34,391 nt of DNA from Pseudomonadota bacterium (GTDB lineage Bacteria > Pseudomonadota > Alphaproteobacteria > Rhizobiales > Devosiaceae): NCBI GenBank assembly GCA_023390785.1, contig JAEWCE010000041.1, positions 1 through 34,391 of the forward strand, written 5' to 3'. The notes beneath the pieces were generated by a model. It was not told where the DNA came from. It did not search any database and was given only the letters and a program-made list of their open reading frames with translations. Every line of letters begins with the position of its first letter. Within the stretch, counting starts at the first letter, position 1. The translations under genes and the position numbers were made by a program. Below are positions 24,338 to 31,932 of the stretch, piece by piece.

Positions 24338-25396
24338 CTAGCGGATGCGCTGGCCGGCGGGGTCGAAGAGCAGGGCGCGGGCGGGGTCGAAGCGGGCGGA
24401 GAGCCTGCTGCCGGCTCTGAGGTCGCGGTCGTTCTGGGTGGCGATGGTCAGCAGGTCGCCCTCGCCGTAACGAGCATAGGCGTAGGATTCGCTGCCCAGA
24501 TGCTCGACCATCTCGACGGTGAGGTCGAGGTGCGAGGCGCCGCCGGCCTTGAAGTATTCGGGCCGCAGGCCGACCGTGACCTCGCTGCCATTGGCAGCTT
24601 TGGCGGCGAGGGGGATGGTCTGGTTGCCATGCTCGGGCAGCCGGACGACCCCGCCTTCGACGATGCCCTTGAGGAAATTCATCTTGGGCGAGCCGATGAA
24701 GCCTGCGACGAACAGATTGTCGGGATCGTCGTAAAGCGTCAGCGGCGAGCCGACCTGGGCGACAGCGCCATCGCGCAGCACCACGATCTTGTCGGCCAGG
24801 GTCATCGCCTCGACCTGGTCGTGGGTGACGTAGATGATGGTGGTCGCCAGCTCCTTGTGCAGCCGGGCGATCTCGATGCGCATATGGACGCGCAACTCGG
24901 CGTCGAGGTTGGATAGCGGTTCGTCAAACAGGAAGACCTGCGGATGGCGCACGATGGCACGGCCGATGGCGACACGCTGGCGCTGACCGCCGGACAGCTC
25001 CTTGGGACGGCGGTTGAGCAGCGGTTCGAGCTCGAGTATGCGGGCCGCCTCGGCCACCTGCTTTTCGATCTCCGGCTTGGGCACGCCGGCGAAACGCAGG
25101 GCGAAGCCCATGTTCTCGCGGACCGTCATGTGCGGATAGAGCGCGTAGGACTGGAACACCATGGCAATGCCGCGGCGCGACGGGTCGACGTCGTTCATGC
25201 GCTTGTCGCCGATGTCGAGCTCGCCGCCGGTGATGGTCTCCAGGCCGGCGATCAGGCGCAGCAGCGTGGACTTGCCGCACCCCGAAGGGCCGACGAAGAC
25301 CACGAATTCCTTGTCCTCGATGTCGAGGTCGATGCCCTTGAGGACTTCGACCGCCCCGAAGGACTTGCGAATGCCGCGCAGCTTCAATCCGCTCAT
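24338..25396 (-). CDS. Sugar ABC transporter ATP-binding protein, MalK/UgpC family
   Basis: A 352-residue CUT1-type sugar importer ATPase. Walker A GPSGCGKST is at 36-44, Q-loop FQSYALYPHM at 81-90, signature LSGGQRQRVAIGRAI at 134-148, and Walker B VFLFDEPLSNLDAELR at 154-169. The H-loop is YVTHDQVEAM. The C-terminal TOBE-type regulatory domain (about 240-350) includes VGLRPEYF. It would energise the two permeases encoded upstream in the operon. The ATG at 25396 lies 10 bases after the stop of the glycosidase gene. It is the last gene of the lacI-led locus. CUT1 ATPases are often shared between systems, so it may also serve other importers. Confidence 0.94.
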   Translation of the reverse strand: MSGLKLRGIRKSFGAVEVLKGIDLDIEDKEFVVFVGPSGCGKSTLLRLIAGLETITGGELDIGDKRMNDVDPSRRGIAMVFQSYALYPHMTVRENMGFALRFAGVPKPEIEKQVAEAARILELEPLLNRRPKELSGGQRQRVAIGRAIVRHPQVFLFDEPLSNLDAELRVHMRIEIARLHKELATTIIYVTHDQVEAMTLADKIVVLRDGAVAQVGSPLTLYDDPDNLFVAGFIGSPKMNFLKGIVEGGVVRLPEHGNQTIPLAAKAANGSEVTVGLRPEYFKAGGASHLDLTVEMVEHLGSESYAYARYGEGDLLTIATQNDRDLRAGSRLSARFDPARALLFDPAGQRIR

Positions 25397-25406
25397 CGGG
25401 GACTCC

Positions 25407-27596
25407 TCAGGTGGCGCTCAGAGAAATGGTGGTGGTGCCGAAGCGCGGGCTGGTCACCTTGACGGTGATGGGGCCCGGCGTGCCGGTGGATTCGAGCCAG
25501 AAGCCGGTGGCGCCGCCGCGCAGCGGCACGAGGCGGGGGCCGACGAGGGTGGCGGCGCCAGCGATGTCGATCTCGACCGGATCGAACAGGAACGGCAGCT
25601 TGTTGCCCACCTGGTCGAGCGCCCGCACCATGACACGCACGCAGTCCTTGCCGGCGGCTGAAATGGCCGTGCGATCGGCGACCACTTCGAGACGGTGCGC
25701 CACCGGGTCGGCGACGTAGCGGATTTCCTTGGCCGGCTTGCCGTTGACGTAGCCGACGAGCTTCACGTCCAGCCACTCCATGCCCCACAGGCCGAGCTCT
25801 TCGGCGGTGAAGTGACGGCGGTCGACGACCACGGGAGCATGCGGCAGATGCGGGAACGCCTCGCGGTCGGGGCCGACGCGCTTGGGCGGATGGTTGCCGT
25901 AGGTGAGCTCGACTTCGTCGCAATTGGTGAGGATGATCAGCGGCAGTGTGCCGCCGATGTTGCGCTCGCCGCGGGCCCAGAAGGTCACCGGCTGCAGGAT
26001 CACCTCTTCATGCGGCTCGCACTGGCTGGCGTAGACCGAGGCGGCGAATTTGGGCTCGCGGAACATGTCCATGACGCCGTGGTGGCAGATGCGGTCGCCG
26101 GAGCCGAAATCCTTGTGGGTGTTGTAGTCGAAGGCGCACCAGCCGATGGCACCGGCGATGGCAGGATCGCCATAGGCGGCATCGAGCACCTCGAGATGGC
26201 GGCGGACGTGCTCGGCCTGCCGCTGCTCCTGGTCGAAGCTCTTGGTGGGATACATGTGCCCGCCGAACTCGGTGATCATGTACGGCACGGGCCGCTCGAG
26301 CCCGGTGGTTTCGCTGCGGGGCCTGAGCGCGGTGCGCGGCCGGTTGCCGCCGAGCTCCTCGTTGCCAAGGATGAAGTCGTTCATGGTGTAGACGTCTTCG
26401 AGGAACTCGCTTTCGGTGATGTAGCGCACGCCGCCGGTGGGGCGGGTGGCGTCGAGCTCGTGCGCCAGGCGGTTGGTCTCGACGTAGAAGTCGTGGCTGT
26501 CCTGCGATTCATTGATGCGGACGCCCCAGATGACGATGGAGGGATGGTTCCAGTCGCGGGTGATCATGCGGCGCACATTCTCGATCGCCTCGGCCTGCCA
26601 CGCTTCGTCGCCGATGTGCTGCCAGCCGGGGATTTCCTCGAAGACCAGCAGCCCAAGGCGGTCGCAGGCATCGAGAAACCAGGGCGATTGCGGGTAGTGC
26701 GAGGTGCGCACGATGTTGACGTGCAGCTCCTGCCTGAGGATTTCGGCGTCGCGCTCCTGTGCGGCGCGGCCGAGGCCATAGCCGGCGTAGGGGAAGGACT
26801 GGTGGCGGTTGAGGCCGCGCAGCTTCAGCGGTCTGCCGTTGAGCCTGAAGCCTTCGGCGGTGAACTCGGCGGTGCGAAAGCCGAAGGCGGTGGTGAGGCT
26901 GTCGTCGCCGACGGCGATTTCGAGACTGTACAGGTTGGGCGTGTCGAGATCCCACAGCGCAATGCCGGCGAGATCGTCGAAGCCGATGGCGAGGCGGGCC
27001 GCGGCGGCGACCGAAGTGGTGGCGATCGTCTTGCCGGCGGCATCGCGCAGCATGGCGGTGACGGTGCCTGATATCGGCGCGTTCCCCGGGTTGGCGAGCT
27101 CGACGCGGGCGCGAACGGATTTGCGTTCCGAGAGGGCGTCCGGGGTTTCGATCTTGACGGCGCCGATGGCCACGGAAGGCGTGAGTTTCAGCCAGACGTC
27201 GCGGTAGATGCCGGCATAGGTAAGGTAGTCGATGCGGCCGCCGAAGGGCGGGATTTCGGGGCTTTCGGCGCCATCGATGGTGACGGTCAGCTCGTTGCGG
27301 CCGGGTTGCAGCCGGCGGGTGAGACGGGCTTCGAACGGGGTGTAGCCATCCTTGTGGGCGGCAATGCGCTGGCCATTGAGCGACACCACGGCGTTGGCCA
27401 TGGCCGCGTCGAAGACCAGCGAGGCCTCCTTGCCGGCCCAGGCGGGGTCGGCCACGAACGACTTGGTGTAGGTGAAGGGCCGCTGGTAGGTGCGCTCGTC
27501 GAAATAGGCGAAGGGCAGCTCCACCGCGTTGTGCGGCAGGGTGACGGCCTTGCCCTCGAACAGCCAGCCGTCATTGAACGAAGTCACGGAGCGCAT
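25407..27596 (-). CDS. Glycoside hydrolase family 2 enzyme (beta-galactosidase/beta-glucuronidase type)
   Basis: A 729-residue retaining beta-glycosidase. The jelly-roll domain (about 1-145) contains NGQRIAAHKDGYTPFEARLT and GGRIDYLTYAGIYRDVWL; the Ig-like domain follows (about 145-250). The TIM barrel starts at FRLNGRPLKLRGLNRHQ. Acid/base E363 lies in WGVRINES and nucleophile E443 in YMITEFGGHM. A C-terminal beta-rich region of about 190 residues (DUF4982-like position) completes it. There is no signal peptide, so it is cytoplasmic and acts on imported oligosaccharides. Bacterial GH2 enzymes of this layout act on beta-galactosides, beta-glucuronides or beta-mannosides; which one is not readable. 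It is sandwiched between permease and ATPase genes of the same importer, so uptake and hydrolysis are probably coordinated. Confidence 0.92.
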   Translation of the reverse strand: MRSVTSFNDGWLFEGKAVTLPHNAVELPFAYFDERTYQRPFTYTKSFVADPAWAGKEASLVFDAAMANAVVSLNGQRIAAHKDGYTPFEARLTRRLQPGRNELTVTIDGAESPEIPPFGGRIDYLTYAGIYRDVWLKLTPSVAIGAVKIETPDALSERKSVRARVELANPGNAPISGTVTAMLRDAAGKTIATTSVAAAARLAIGFDDLAGIALWDLDTPNLYSLEIAVGDDSLTTAFGFRTAEFTAEGFRLNGRPLKLRGLNRHQSFPYAGYGLGRAAQERDAEILRQELHVNIVRTSHYPQSPWFLDACDRLGLLVFEEIPGWQHIGDEAWQAEAIENVRRMITRDWNHPSIVIWGVRINESQDSHDFYVETNRLAHELDATRPTGGVRYITESEFLEDVYTMNDFILGNEELGGNRPRTALRPRSETTGLERPVPYMITEFGGHMYPTKSFDQEQRQAEHVRRHLEVLDAAYGDPAIAGAIGWCAFDYNTHKDFGSGDRICHHGVMDMFREPKFAASVYASQCEPHEEVILQPVTFWARGERNIGGTLPLIILTNCDEVELTYGNHPPKRVGPDREAFPHLPHAPVVVDRRHFTAEELGLWGMEWLDVKLVGYVNGKPAKEIRYVADPVAHRLEVVADRTAISAAGKDCVRVMVRALDQVGNKLPFLFDPVEIDIAGAATLVGPRLVPLRGGATGFWLESTGTPGPITVKVTSPRFGTTTISLSAT

Positions 27597-27609
27597 AGTC
27601 TATAGAACC

Positions 27610-28422
27610 TTATTTTACGGAGCCCAGCAGTCCTTCGACGAACTGGCGCTGGAGCAGGAAGAAGATGATCAGAGTGGGAAGCGTCGCCAGCACGGTGCCA
27701 AACAGGATCATGCCGTAGTCGGGGGTGTAGGCGGAGGTGAGGGCCGAGATGATCAGCGTCGCCGTCTTCATGTCGGCGGTGTTGAGCACGATCAATGGCC
27801 ACAGATAATTGTTCCAGTTGGCCATGAACACGATGATGGTGGCGGCGGCATAGGGGGAGCGCATCACCGGCAGGTATATGTAGATGAAGATCTGCCATTC
27901 CTTGAGGCCATCGACGCGGGCGGCGTCGCGGAGCTCCGAGGGAAAGGCCTTGGTCGCCTGGCGGAAGTAAAAGATGATGAAGATCGAGGCGATGCCCGGC
28001 AGGATCACGGCGGCGTAGGTGTTGGTAAGGTGGGCCTGCGAGATCATCACGAACAGCGGCACCATCAGCGCCGCGAACGGGATCGACAGCAGCAGCAGCA
28101 TCAGGGCGAAGATGCGTTCGCGGAAGCGCGAGCGGAACATCTCGAAGCCGTAGCCGGCGAGCGAGGAGACGGCGAGGGTCAGCAGGCTGCCGACTACGGC
28201 GATGAGCGCCGAGTTCCAGAAGATGCGCGGCGCATCGACCGTGGAGAAGAAGGTCGCGGCGTTGGCGATGAGGTTGTTGCCGAGGCTCGGCTTGCCGGTG
28301 ACGATGTCGGCCGATTTGTTGGTGGCGCCCACGATCATCCAGTAGAACGGAAAGACCGAGACGAAGGCGGCGATGCTGAGCAGGATATAGACGACGGCGC
28401 GGCGGAGGAGGGCGAGACTCAT
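27610..28422 (-). CDS. Sugar ABC transporter permease, MalG family
   Basis: A 270-residue inner-membrane permease with six hydrophobic segments. The coupling EAA loop is ELRDAARVDGLKEWQIFIYIYLPVMRSP (residues about 185-212), matching the EAA...G consensus. The region after it, FMANWNNYLWPLIVL, and the C-terminal LLQRQFVEGLLGSVK are typical of CUT1 MalG proteins. The start is ATG 28422, which overlaps the upstream permease stop (ATGA, 28419-28422). The longer frame to 28500 lies inside that gene. It forms the channel with the MalF-type permease. Confidence 0.93.
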   Translation of the reverse strand: MSLALLRRAVVYILLSIAAFVSVFPFYWMIVGATNKSADIVTGKPSLGNNLIANAATFFSTVDAPRIFWNSALIAVVGSLLTLAVSSLAGYGFEMFRSRFRERIFALMLLLLSIPFAALMVPLFVMISQAHLTNTYAAVILPGIASIFIIFYFRQATKAFPSELRDAARVDGLKEWQIFIYIYLPVMRSPYAAATIIVFMANWNNYLWPLIVLNTADMKTATLIISALTSAYTPDYGMILFGTVLATLPTLIIFFLLQRQFVEGLLGSVK

Positions 28423-29318
28423 TGTGCGGCAGGCCTCCGGTCGCGGGCGATGAGGAACTGCAGGAAGCTCAGGATGGCGACGATGACGACGATGACCCAC
28501 GAAACGGTGGCCGAGTAGCCGAAGCTGGGCATGAACTTGAAAGTCAGGTTGTAGATGTAGAGCGACAGCGTCAACGTCGCGTCGGAGGGGCCGCCGACGG
28601 TGATGTTGTTGACTTCATCGAAGAGCTGCAGCGTGCCGATGGTGGAGATGATGGTGGTGAACAGGATCACCGGCTTCAGCATCGGAATGGTGATGCCGGT
28701 GAAGCGAGCCCAGGCCGGCACGCCGTCGATGCGGGCGGCCTCGTAGATCGAGCGGTCGATGTTCTGCAGCGCCGCGAGGTAGAAGATCATGTTGTAGCCG
28801 GTCCAGCGCCAGGTGATGGCGAGGATGATCAGCACCTTGGCCCAGAACGGATCCTGCAGCCACGGGATCGGGCCGGAGACCACGTGCAGCCAGACCAGCG
28901 CATTATTGACCACGCCGTCGGTGGCGAACATCGACTTGAACAGTGTCGAGTAGGCGATCAGCGAGGTGACGCAGGGCAGGAAGATCGCGGTGCGGAAAAG
29001 GCCGCGGAAGCGCAGCTTCGGATCGTTCAGGGCGACCGCGAACAGCAGCGCCAGCACGATCATGATGGGAACCTGCACGAAAAAGAAGATGCAGGTATTG
29101 CCCAGGGCGCGCAGGAACACCGGATCCTTGGTGAGGCGGATGATGTTGGCCCAGCCGCCGAAACTCAAATTCATGCCCTTGCCGACCTGGAAGCTCATCC
29201 AGAGGGACCACAGGATCGGGTAGATCATGAAGATGCCGAGCAGCACGAGCGCCGGGGCGACGAAGGCCCAGCCCGTTACCTGTTCGCTGCGGCCGAGCCT
29301 GGCTTGTGCCACTTGCAA
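28419..29318 (-). CDS. Sugar ABC transporter permease, MalF family
   Basis: A 299-residue inner-membrane permease with six hydrophobic segments, opening with TGWAFVAPALVLLGIFMIYP. The coupling loop is IYEAARIDGVPAWARFTGITIPML, followed by SYGYSATVSWVIVV-like sequence near the C terminus (actual residues FGYSATVSWVIVVIVAI). No large periplasmic P2 domain is present, as usual for non-maltose CUT1 systems. The first possible start is TTG at 29318; GTG at 29312 with a GGGGG ribosome site close upstream is an alternative. A 121-base spacer with a strong stem-loop separates it from the binding-protein gene. It partners the MalG-type permease downstream. Confidence 0.9.
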   Translation of the reverse strand: MQVAQARLGRSEQVTGWAFVAPALVLLGIFMIYPILWSLWMSFQVGKGMNLSFGGWANIIRLTKDPVFLRALGNTCIFFFVQVPIMIVLALLFAVALNDPKLRFRGLFRTAIFLPCVTSLIAYSTLFKSMFATDGVVNNALVWLHVVSGPIPWLQDPFWAKVLIILAITWRWTGYNMIFYLAALQNIDRSIYEAARIDGVPAWARFTGITIPMLKPVILFTTIISTIGTLQLFDEVNNITVGGPSDATLTLSLYIYNLTFKFMPSFGYSATVSWVIVVIVAILSFLQFLIARDRRPAAQ

Positions 29319-29402
29319 CCCCCGAGGACAAACGCCGCAGCTACACTAGCGGCAGGCAAGCGGCCGCGCCACCATCGCCATGGGACGCGACCGCCGGGAG
29401 GA

Positions 29403-29431
29403 CGGAGGCGGGCGAAACGCACCCGCCTCCG
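29403..29431 (-). terminator. Stem-loop after the sugar-binding-protein gene (partial terminator or mRNA stabiliser)
   Basis: CGGAGGCGGG (29403-29412) and CCCGCCTCCG (29422-29431) form a perfect 10-bp GC-rich stem with a nine-base loop, starting nine bases beyond the stop codon of the binding-protein gene. No T-run follows on the minus strand. In malE-malF-type operons such a hairpin protects the upstream message, giving more binding protein than permease. That is the likely role here. Confidence 0.65.
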
Positions 29432-29439
29432 AAGCCCGG

Positions 29440-30717
29440 TTACTGCATCTGCTGCTGAGCCTGGTCGTTGATGGCCTTGAGCGCATCGTCGACGCTGCCG
29501 CCCTTGGCAATGGCCGGAAGCTGGGCCACCACGGCGGCATCCACCTCGGCGGTGAAGGTGCCGTAGTCGACGCCCGGGATCTTGGCGAGCCAATCGGAGA
29601 AATTGGCCCACACGGGCTGGCCGCCGAAGAACTCGTCGGAGGACTTGTAGGCGTCGCCGTCACGGGCGGGGAGCCAGGTGCCGACAGCGCCCTGGCCGAC
29701 GAGGATCTTCTGGTAGAAGTCCTTGTCTCCGGCCCAGATGGTCTTGAGGAAGTCGACGGCGGCATCCTTGCCCGGACCCGACGACAGCACGTACCAGCTC
29801 GAGCCACCCTCGTTGGAGTAATGGGTCGCGCTGTCGACGCCGGCAAGCTTCGGGGTCGGGGCCACGCCCCACTTGCCCGACTGCTCGGGCTTGGACTTGA
29901 TGGTGCCCACCATCCAGGCGCCGTCGATGGTGCCGACGGTATCACCCGAGGTGAAGGCGCCGGTGAAGTCGGTCCAGCCCGACACCGGCTTGACGATGTC
30001 GGCCTGCCAGATCTTGCCGTAGGTGGTGAGCGCTGCCTTCAGCGGGGCGTTGTCGACGATGTTCAGCGAGCCGTCCTGGTTGAAGTACCAGGCGCCGGCC
30101 GACTGCATCATGATGCGGATCAGGCCGTCGCCGTTGAGGTCGAGACCGAAGAGGTTGTGGCCGGTCTTGGCCTTCACGTTCTTGCCGATCTCGATCAGCT
30201 TGTCCCAGTCGATGTCCTGCAGGTCGTCGGCCTTGTAACCGGCCTGGTCGAGGTAATCGGTGCGATAGAACAGGCCGGTTACGCCGGAGTCGAACGGCAG
30301 CGAGTAGGCCTTGCCGTCGTGGGTCGCGGCCGCAACCTTGTACTGGGCGAACTGCGACATATCGATGGAGTCGCCGAGCGGCACGAAGGCGCCCGGGAAA
30401 GACTGCAGGTATTTCTGCGCCACGTCGTCCTGGATCAGCACGATGTCGGGCAGGCCCTGGGTGTTGTTGGCGAGCAGCTGGGTCTGCAGCTTCTGGCGGA
30501 TGTCGTCCTGCGACATGGACACATCGATGTTGATGGTCACGTCGGGATGGCCCTTGTTGTAGCGCGCGGCTGCCTCACGCATGGCGGCGCCGTTGAAATT
30601 GGTGTCCCAGCACCAGATGTTGACGGTCGTTGCCGCAAGCGCAGCCGAGGCGGTGATCATGCTGATACCGGCGACGGCAATGCCGAGTGCGCGACGCCAG
30701 GGGGCGAAGCGAGTCAT
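29440..30717 (-). CDS. Sugar ABC transporter substrate-binding protein (SBP family 1)
   Basis: A 425-residue periplasmic sugar-binding protein. The signal peptide starts MTRFAPWRRALGIAVAGIS and is probably cut after ALA (residue about 29). The mature part starts TTVNIWCWDTNFNGAAMREA, typical of CUT1 binding proteins. DIVLIQDDVAQKYL, YSLPFDSGVTGLFYRTDYL and the aromatic-rich C-terminal half complete the family picture. ATG 30717 follows the strong ribosome site GGGAGGAAA at a spacing of seven. The longer frame upstream runs through leader hairpins and is rejected. The linked GH2 enzyme suggests a beta-linked disaccharide or oligosaccharide as cargo. It is followed by a stem-loop that should enrich its message. 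Confidence 0.93.
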   Translation of the reverse strand: MTRFAPWRRALGIAVAGISMITASAALAATTVNIWCWDTNFNGAAMREAAARYNKGHPDVTINIDVSMSQDDIRQKLQTQLLANNTQGLPDIVLIQDDVAQKYLQSFPGAFVPLGDSIDMSQFAQYKVAAATHDGKAYSLPFDSGVTGLFYRTDYLDQAGYKADDLQDIDWDKLIEIGKNVKAKTGHNLFGLDLNGDGLIRIMMQSAGAWYFNQDGSLNIVDNAPLKAALTTYGKIWQADIVKPVSGWTDFTGAFTSGDTVGTIDGAWMVGTIKSKPEQSGKWGVAPTPKLAGVDSATHYSNEGGSSWYVLSSGPGKDAAVDFLKTIWAGDKDFYQKILVGQGAVGTWLPARDGDAYKSSDEFFGGQPVWANFSDWLAKIPGVDYGTFTAEVDAAVVAQLPAIAKGGSVDDALKAINDQAQQQMQ

Positions 30718-30724
30718 GTGATTT

Positions 30725-30780
30725 CCTCCCGTTACGGAGGCGGGGTTCCTCCCCACCTCGTGCCCCATTGGTAGCGGGGC
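30725..30780 (-). promoter_or_regulatory. Structured leader of the sugar-binding-protein gene with alternative hairpins
   Basis: Three pairings are possible on the message (minus strand). GCCCC/GGGGC uses 30762-30766 and 30776-30780. A nine-pair GAGGTGGGG/CCCCGCCTC hairpin spans 30737-30759. CCTCC (30736-30740) can instead pair with GGAGG (30725-30729), which is the ribosome site itself. The last two share bases and exclude each other: one leaves the ribosome site free, the other hides it. Confidence 0.55.
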
Positions 30781-30805
30781 GGTTCGGGGGGTGCAATATT
30801 TTCAG

Positions 30806-30815
30806 TAAATATTTA
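30806..30815. promoter_or_regulatory. Candidate operator TAAATATTTA upstream of the sugar-binding-protein gene
   Basis: A perfect 10-bp AT-only palindrome, conspicuous in this GC-rich sequence. It lies 89 bases before the binding-protein start and between it and the lacI-type stop. The same 10-mer recurs at 31923-31932 near the lacI-type promoter. The shared 12-mer is TAAATATTTATT, in opposite orientations. Confidence 0.5.
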
Positions 30816-30826
30816 TTCCGGGATTT

Positions 30827-31852
30827 TCAGGCCGCAGCCGGGGGCTGCCGCGTGCTGCCGCGCCAGATGATCTGGTTCGCGAGGGTGATGTGCTTGGCGA
30901 GCTCACGCCCGGCGATGCGCTCCAGCAGCAGCTCGACCGCGGTTTCGCCGATCTCCTCGGAGGGCAGGTGCACCGTGGTCAGCGGCGGGTTGAGGAATTG
31001 CGCCACTGAGATGTCGTTGAAGCTGGCAATGGCGATGTCATCGGGGATGGCGAGGTCGAGCTCGTGCGCAGCGCGATAGATGCCGACCGCGATGTTGTCG
31101 TTGCAGGTGACGATGACGTCGGGCGGCTTCTTCTGCGTCAGCAGGCGCCGGCCCAACTGGTAGCCGGTCTGCTCGGTATTGCGCTCGATGGCGCGATCGG
31201 TGGCGCAGAGCTTGGGCTCGAACAGGTCGTGCTCCTTCATCCAGGCCACGTAGGCGCGGCAGCGGCTCTCCTCGTATGGGCCGGGGCTGTTCTCGTCGAT
31301 CCAGCCGGCAAAGCCGATGCGGCGGTAATTCATTTCGGTCAGCGAGGTCAGCAGCCGGCGCATGGCGAGCAGCAGGTCGCTGTCGACGCCGTCGAACTCA
31401 CCCGAGGGCGGGGCGAAGTCGGCAAAGACGACGTGCCGGCTGTGCTTTTTCAGCCAGGCGATCTCGTGCTCGCGATGGCCGCCGATGGCGATGACGCCGG
31501 ACGCACTCTGCAGCAGCGACGCCTCGGGCAGCGATTCGGTGTGGTAGACCTTCACGGTCTCGATCTTGAGAGCTTGGCAGCGGCTCTCGATGCCGAGCCG
31601 CAGCCCGACGTAATAGGGGTCGATCAGCTCCTGCTCGGGGCGCAGGAAATGCACGAGAGCGACCTTGTTGAGGCCCTGCTGGTTGGCGCGGTTGCGCGCC
31701 CGCGGGGTGGCGTAGTTCATCGCCTCGGCCGTCTCGATGATGGCCTGGCGTTTCTTCGCCGTGACCGACAGCGTCTGGTCGAAATTGAGGACGCGCGAGA
31801 CGGTTGCGGTCGACACGCCGACGGCTTTGGCGATTTCCTTGAGGGTAACCAT
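30827..31852 (-). CDS. LacI-family transcriptional regulator, EbgR-like
   Basis: A 341-residue LacI/GalR regulator. The helix-turn-helix is at residues 3-24 (TLKEIAKAVGVSTATVSRVLN), followed by the hinge region around NYATPRARNRA. The type-1 periplasmic-binding-like effector domain runs from about 60 to 330, with VDSDLLLAMRRLLTSL, GFAGWIDENSPG, DVIVTCNDNIAVGIYRAA and ASFNDISVAQFLNPPLTTV. The N-terminal part (VTLKEIA..VSTATVSRVLNFDQTLSV) resembles EbgR, the regulator of a second beta-galactosidase in E. coli, which agrees with the GH2 gene downstream. It most likely represses the importer/GH2 genes until the sugar binds. It lies 109 bases upstream of the binding-protein gene on the same strand. 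ATG 31852 is clear. Confidence 0.93.
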   Translation of the reverse strand: MVTLKEIAKAVGVSTATVSRVLNFDQTLSVTAKKRQAIIETAEAMNYATPRARNRANQQGLNKVALVHFLRPEQELIDPYYVGLRLGIESRCQALKIETVKVYHTESLPEASLLQSASGVIAIGGHREHEIAWLKKHSRHVVFADFAPPSGEFDGVDSDLLLAMRRLLTSLTEMNYRRIGFAGWIDENSPGPYEESRCRAYVAWMKEHDLFEPKLCATDRAIERNTEQTGYQLGRRLLTQKKPPDVIVTCNDNIAVGIYRAAHELDLAIPDDIAIASFNDISVAQFLNPPLTTVHLPSEEIGETAVELLLERIAGRELAKHITLANQIIWRGSTRQPPAAA

Positions 31853-31922
31853 TGGCTTCTAGCTTGAAGGGGGAGCCCCGCCTCTCATGGGCCTTGATGG
31901 CAAAAACCGGACGAGGCAGCAA

Positions 31923-31932
31923 TAAATATTTA
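31923..31932. promoter_or_regulatory. Candidate operator TAAATATTTA upstream of the lacI-type gene
   Basis: Second copy of the perfect AT-only palindrome seen at 30806. It lies 71 bases before the lacI-type start and overlaps the TAA stop codon of the upstream membrane-protein gene. A pair of identical palindromes flanking a lacI-type gene suits autoregulation plus operon control, but part of this copy is fixed by the stop codon. Confidence 0.45.
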
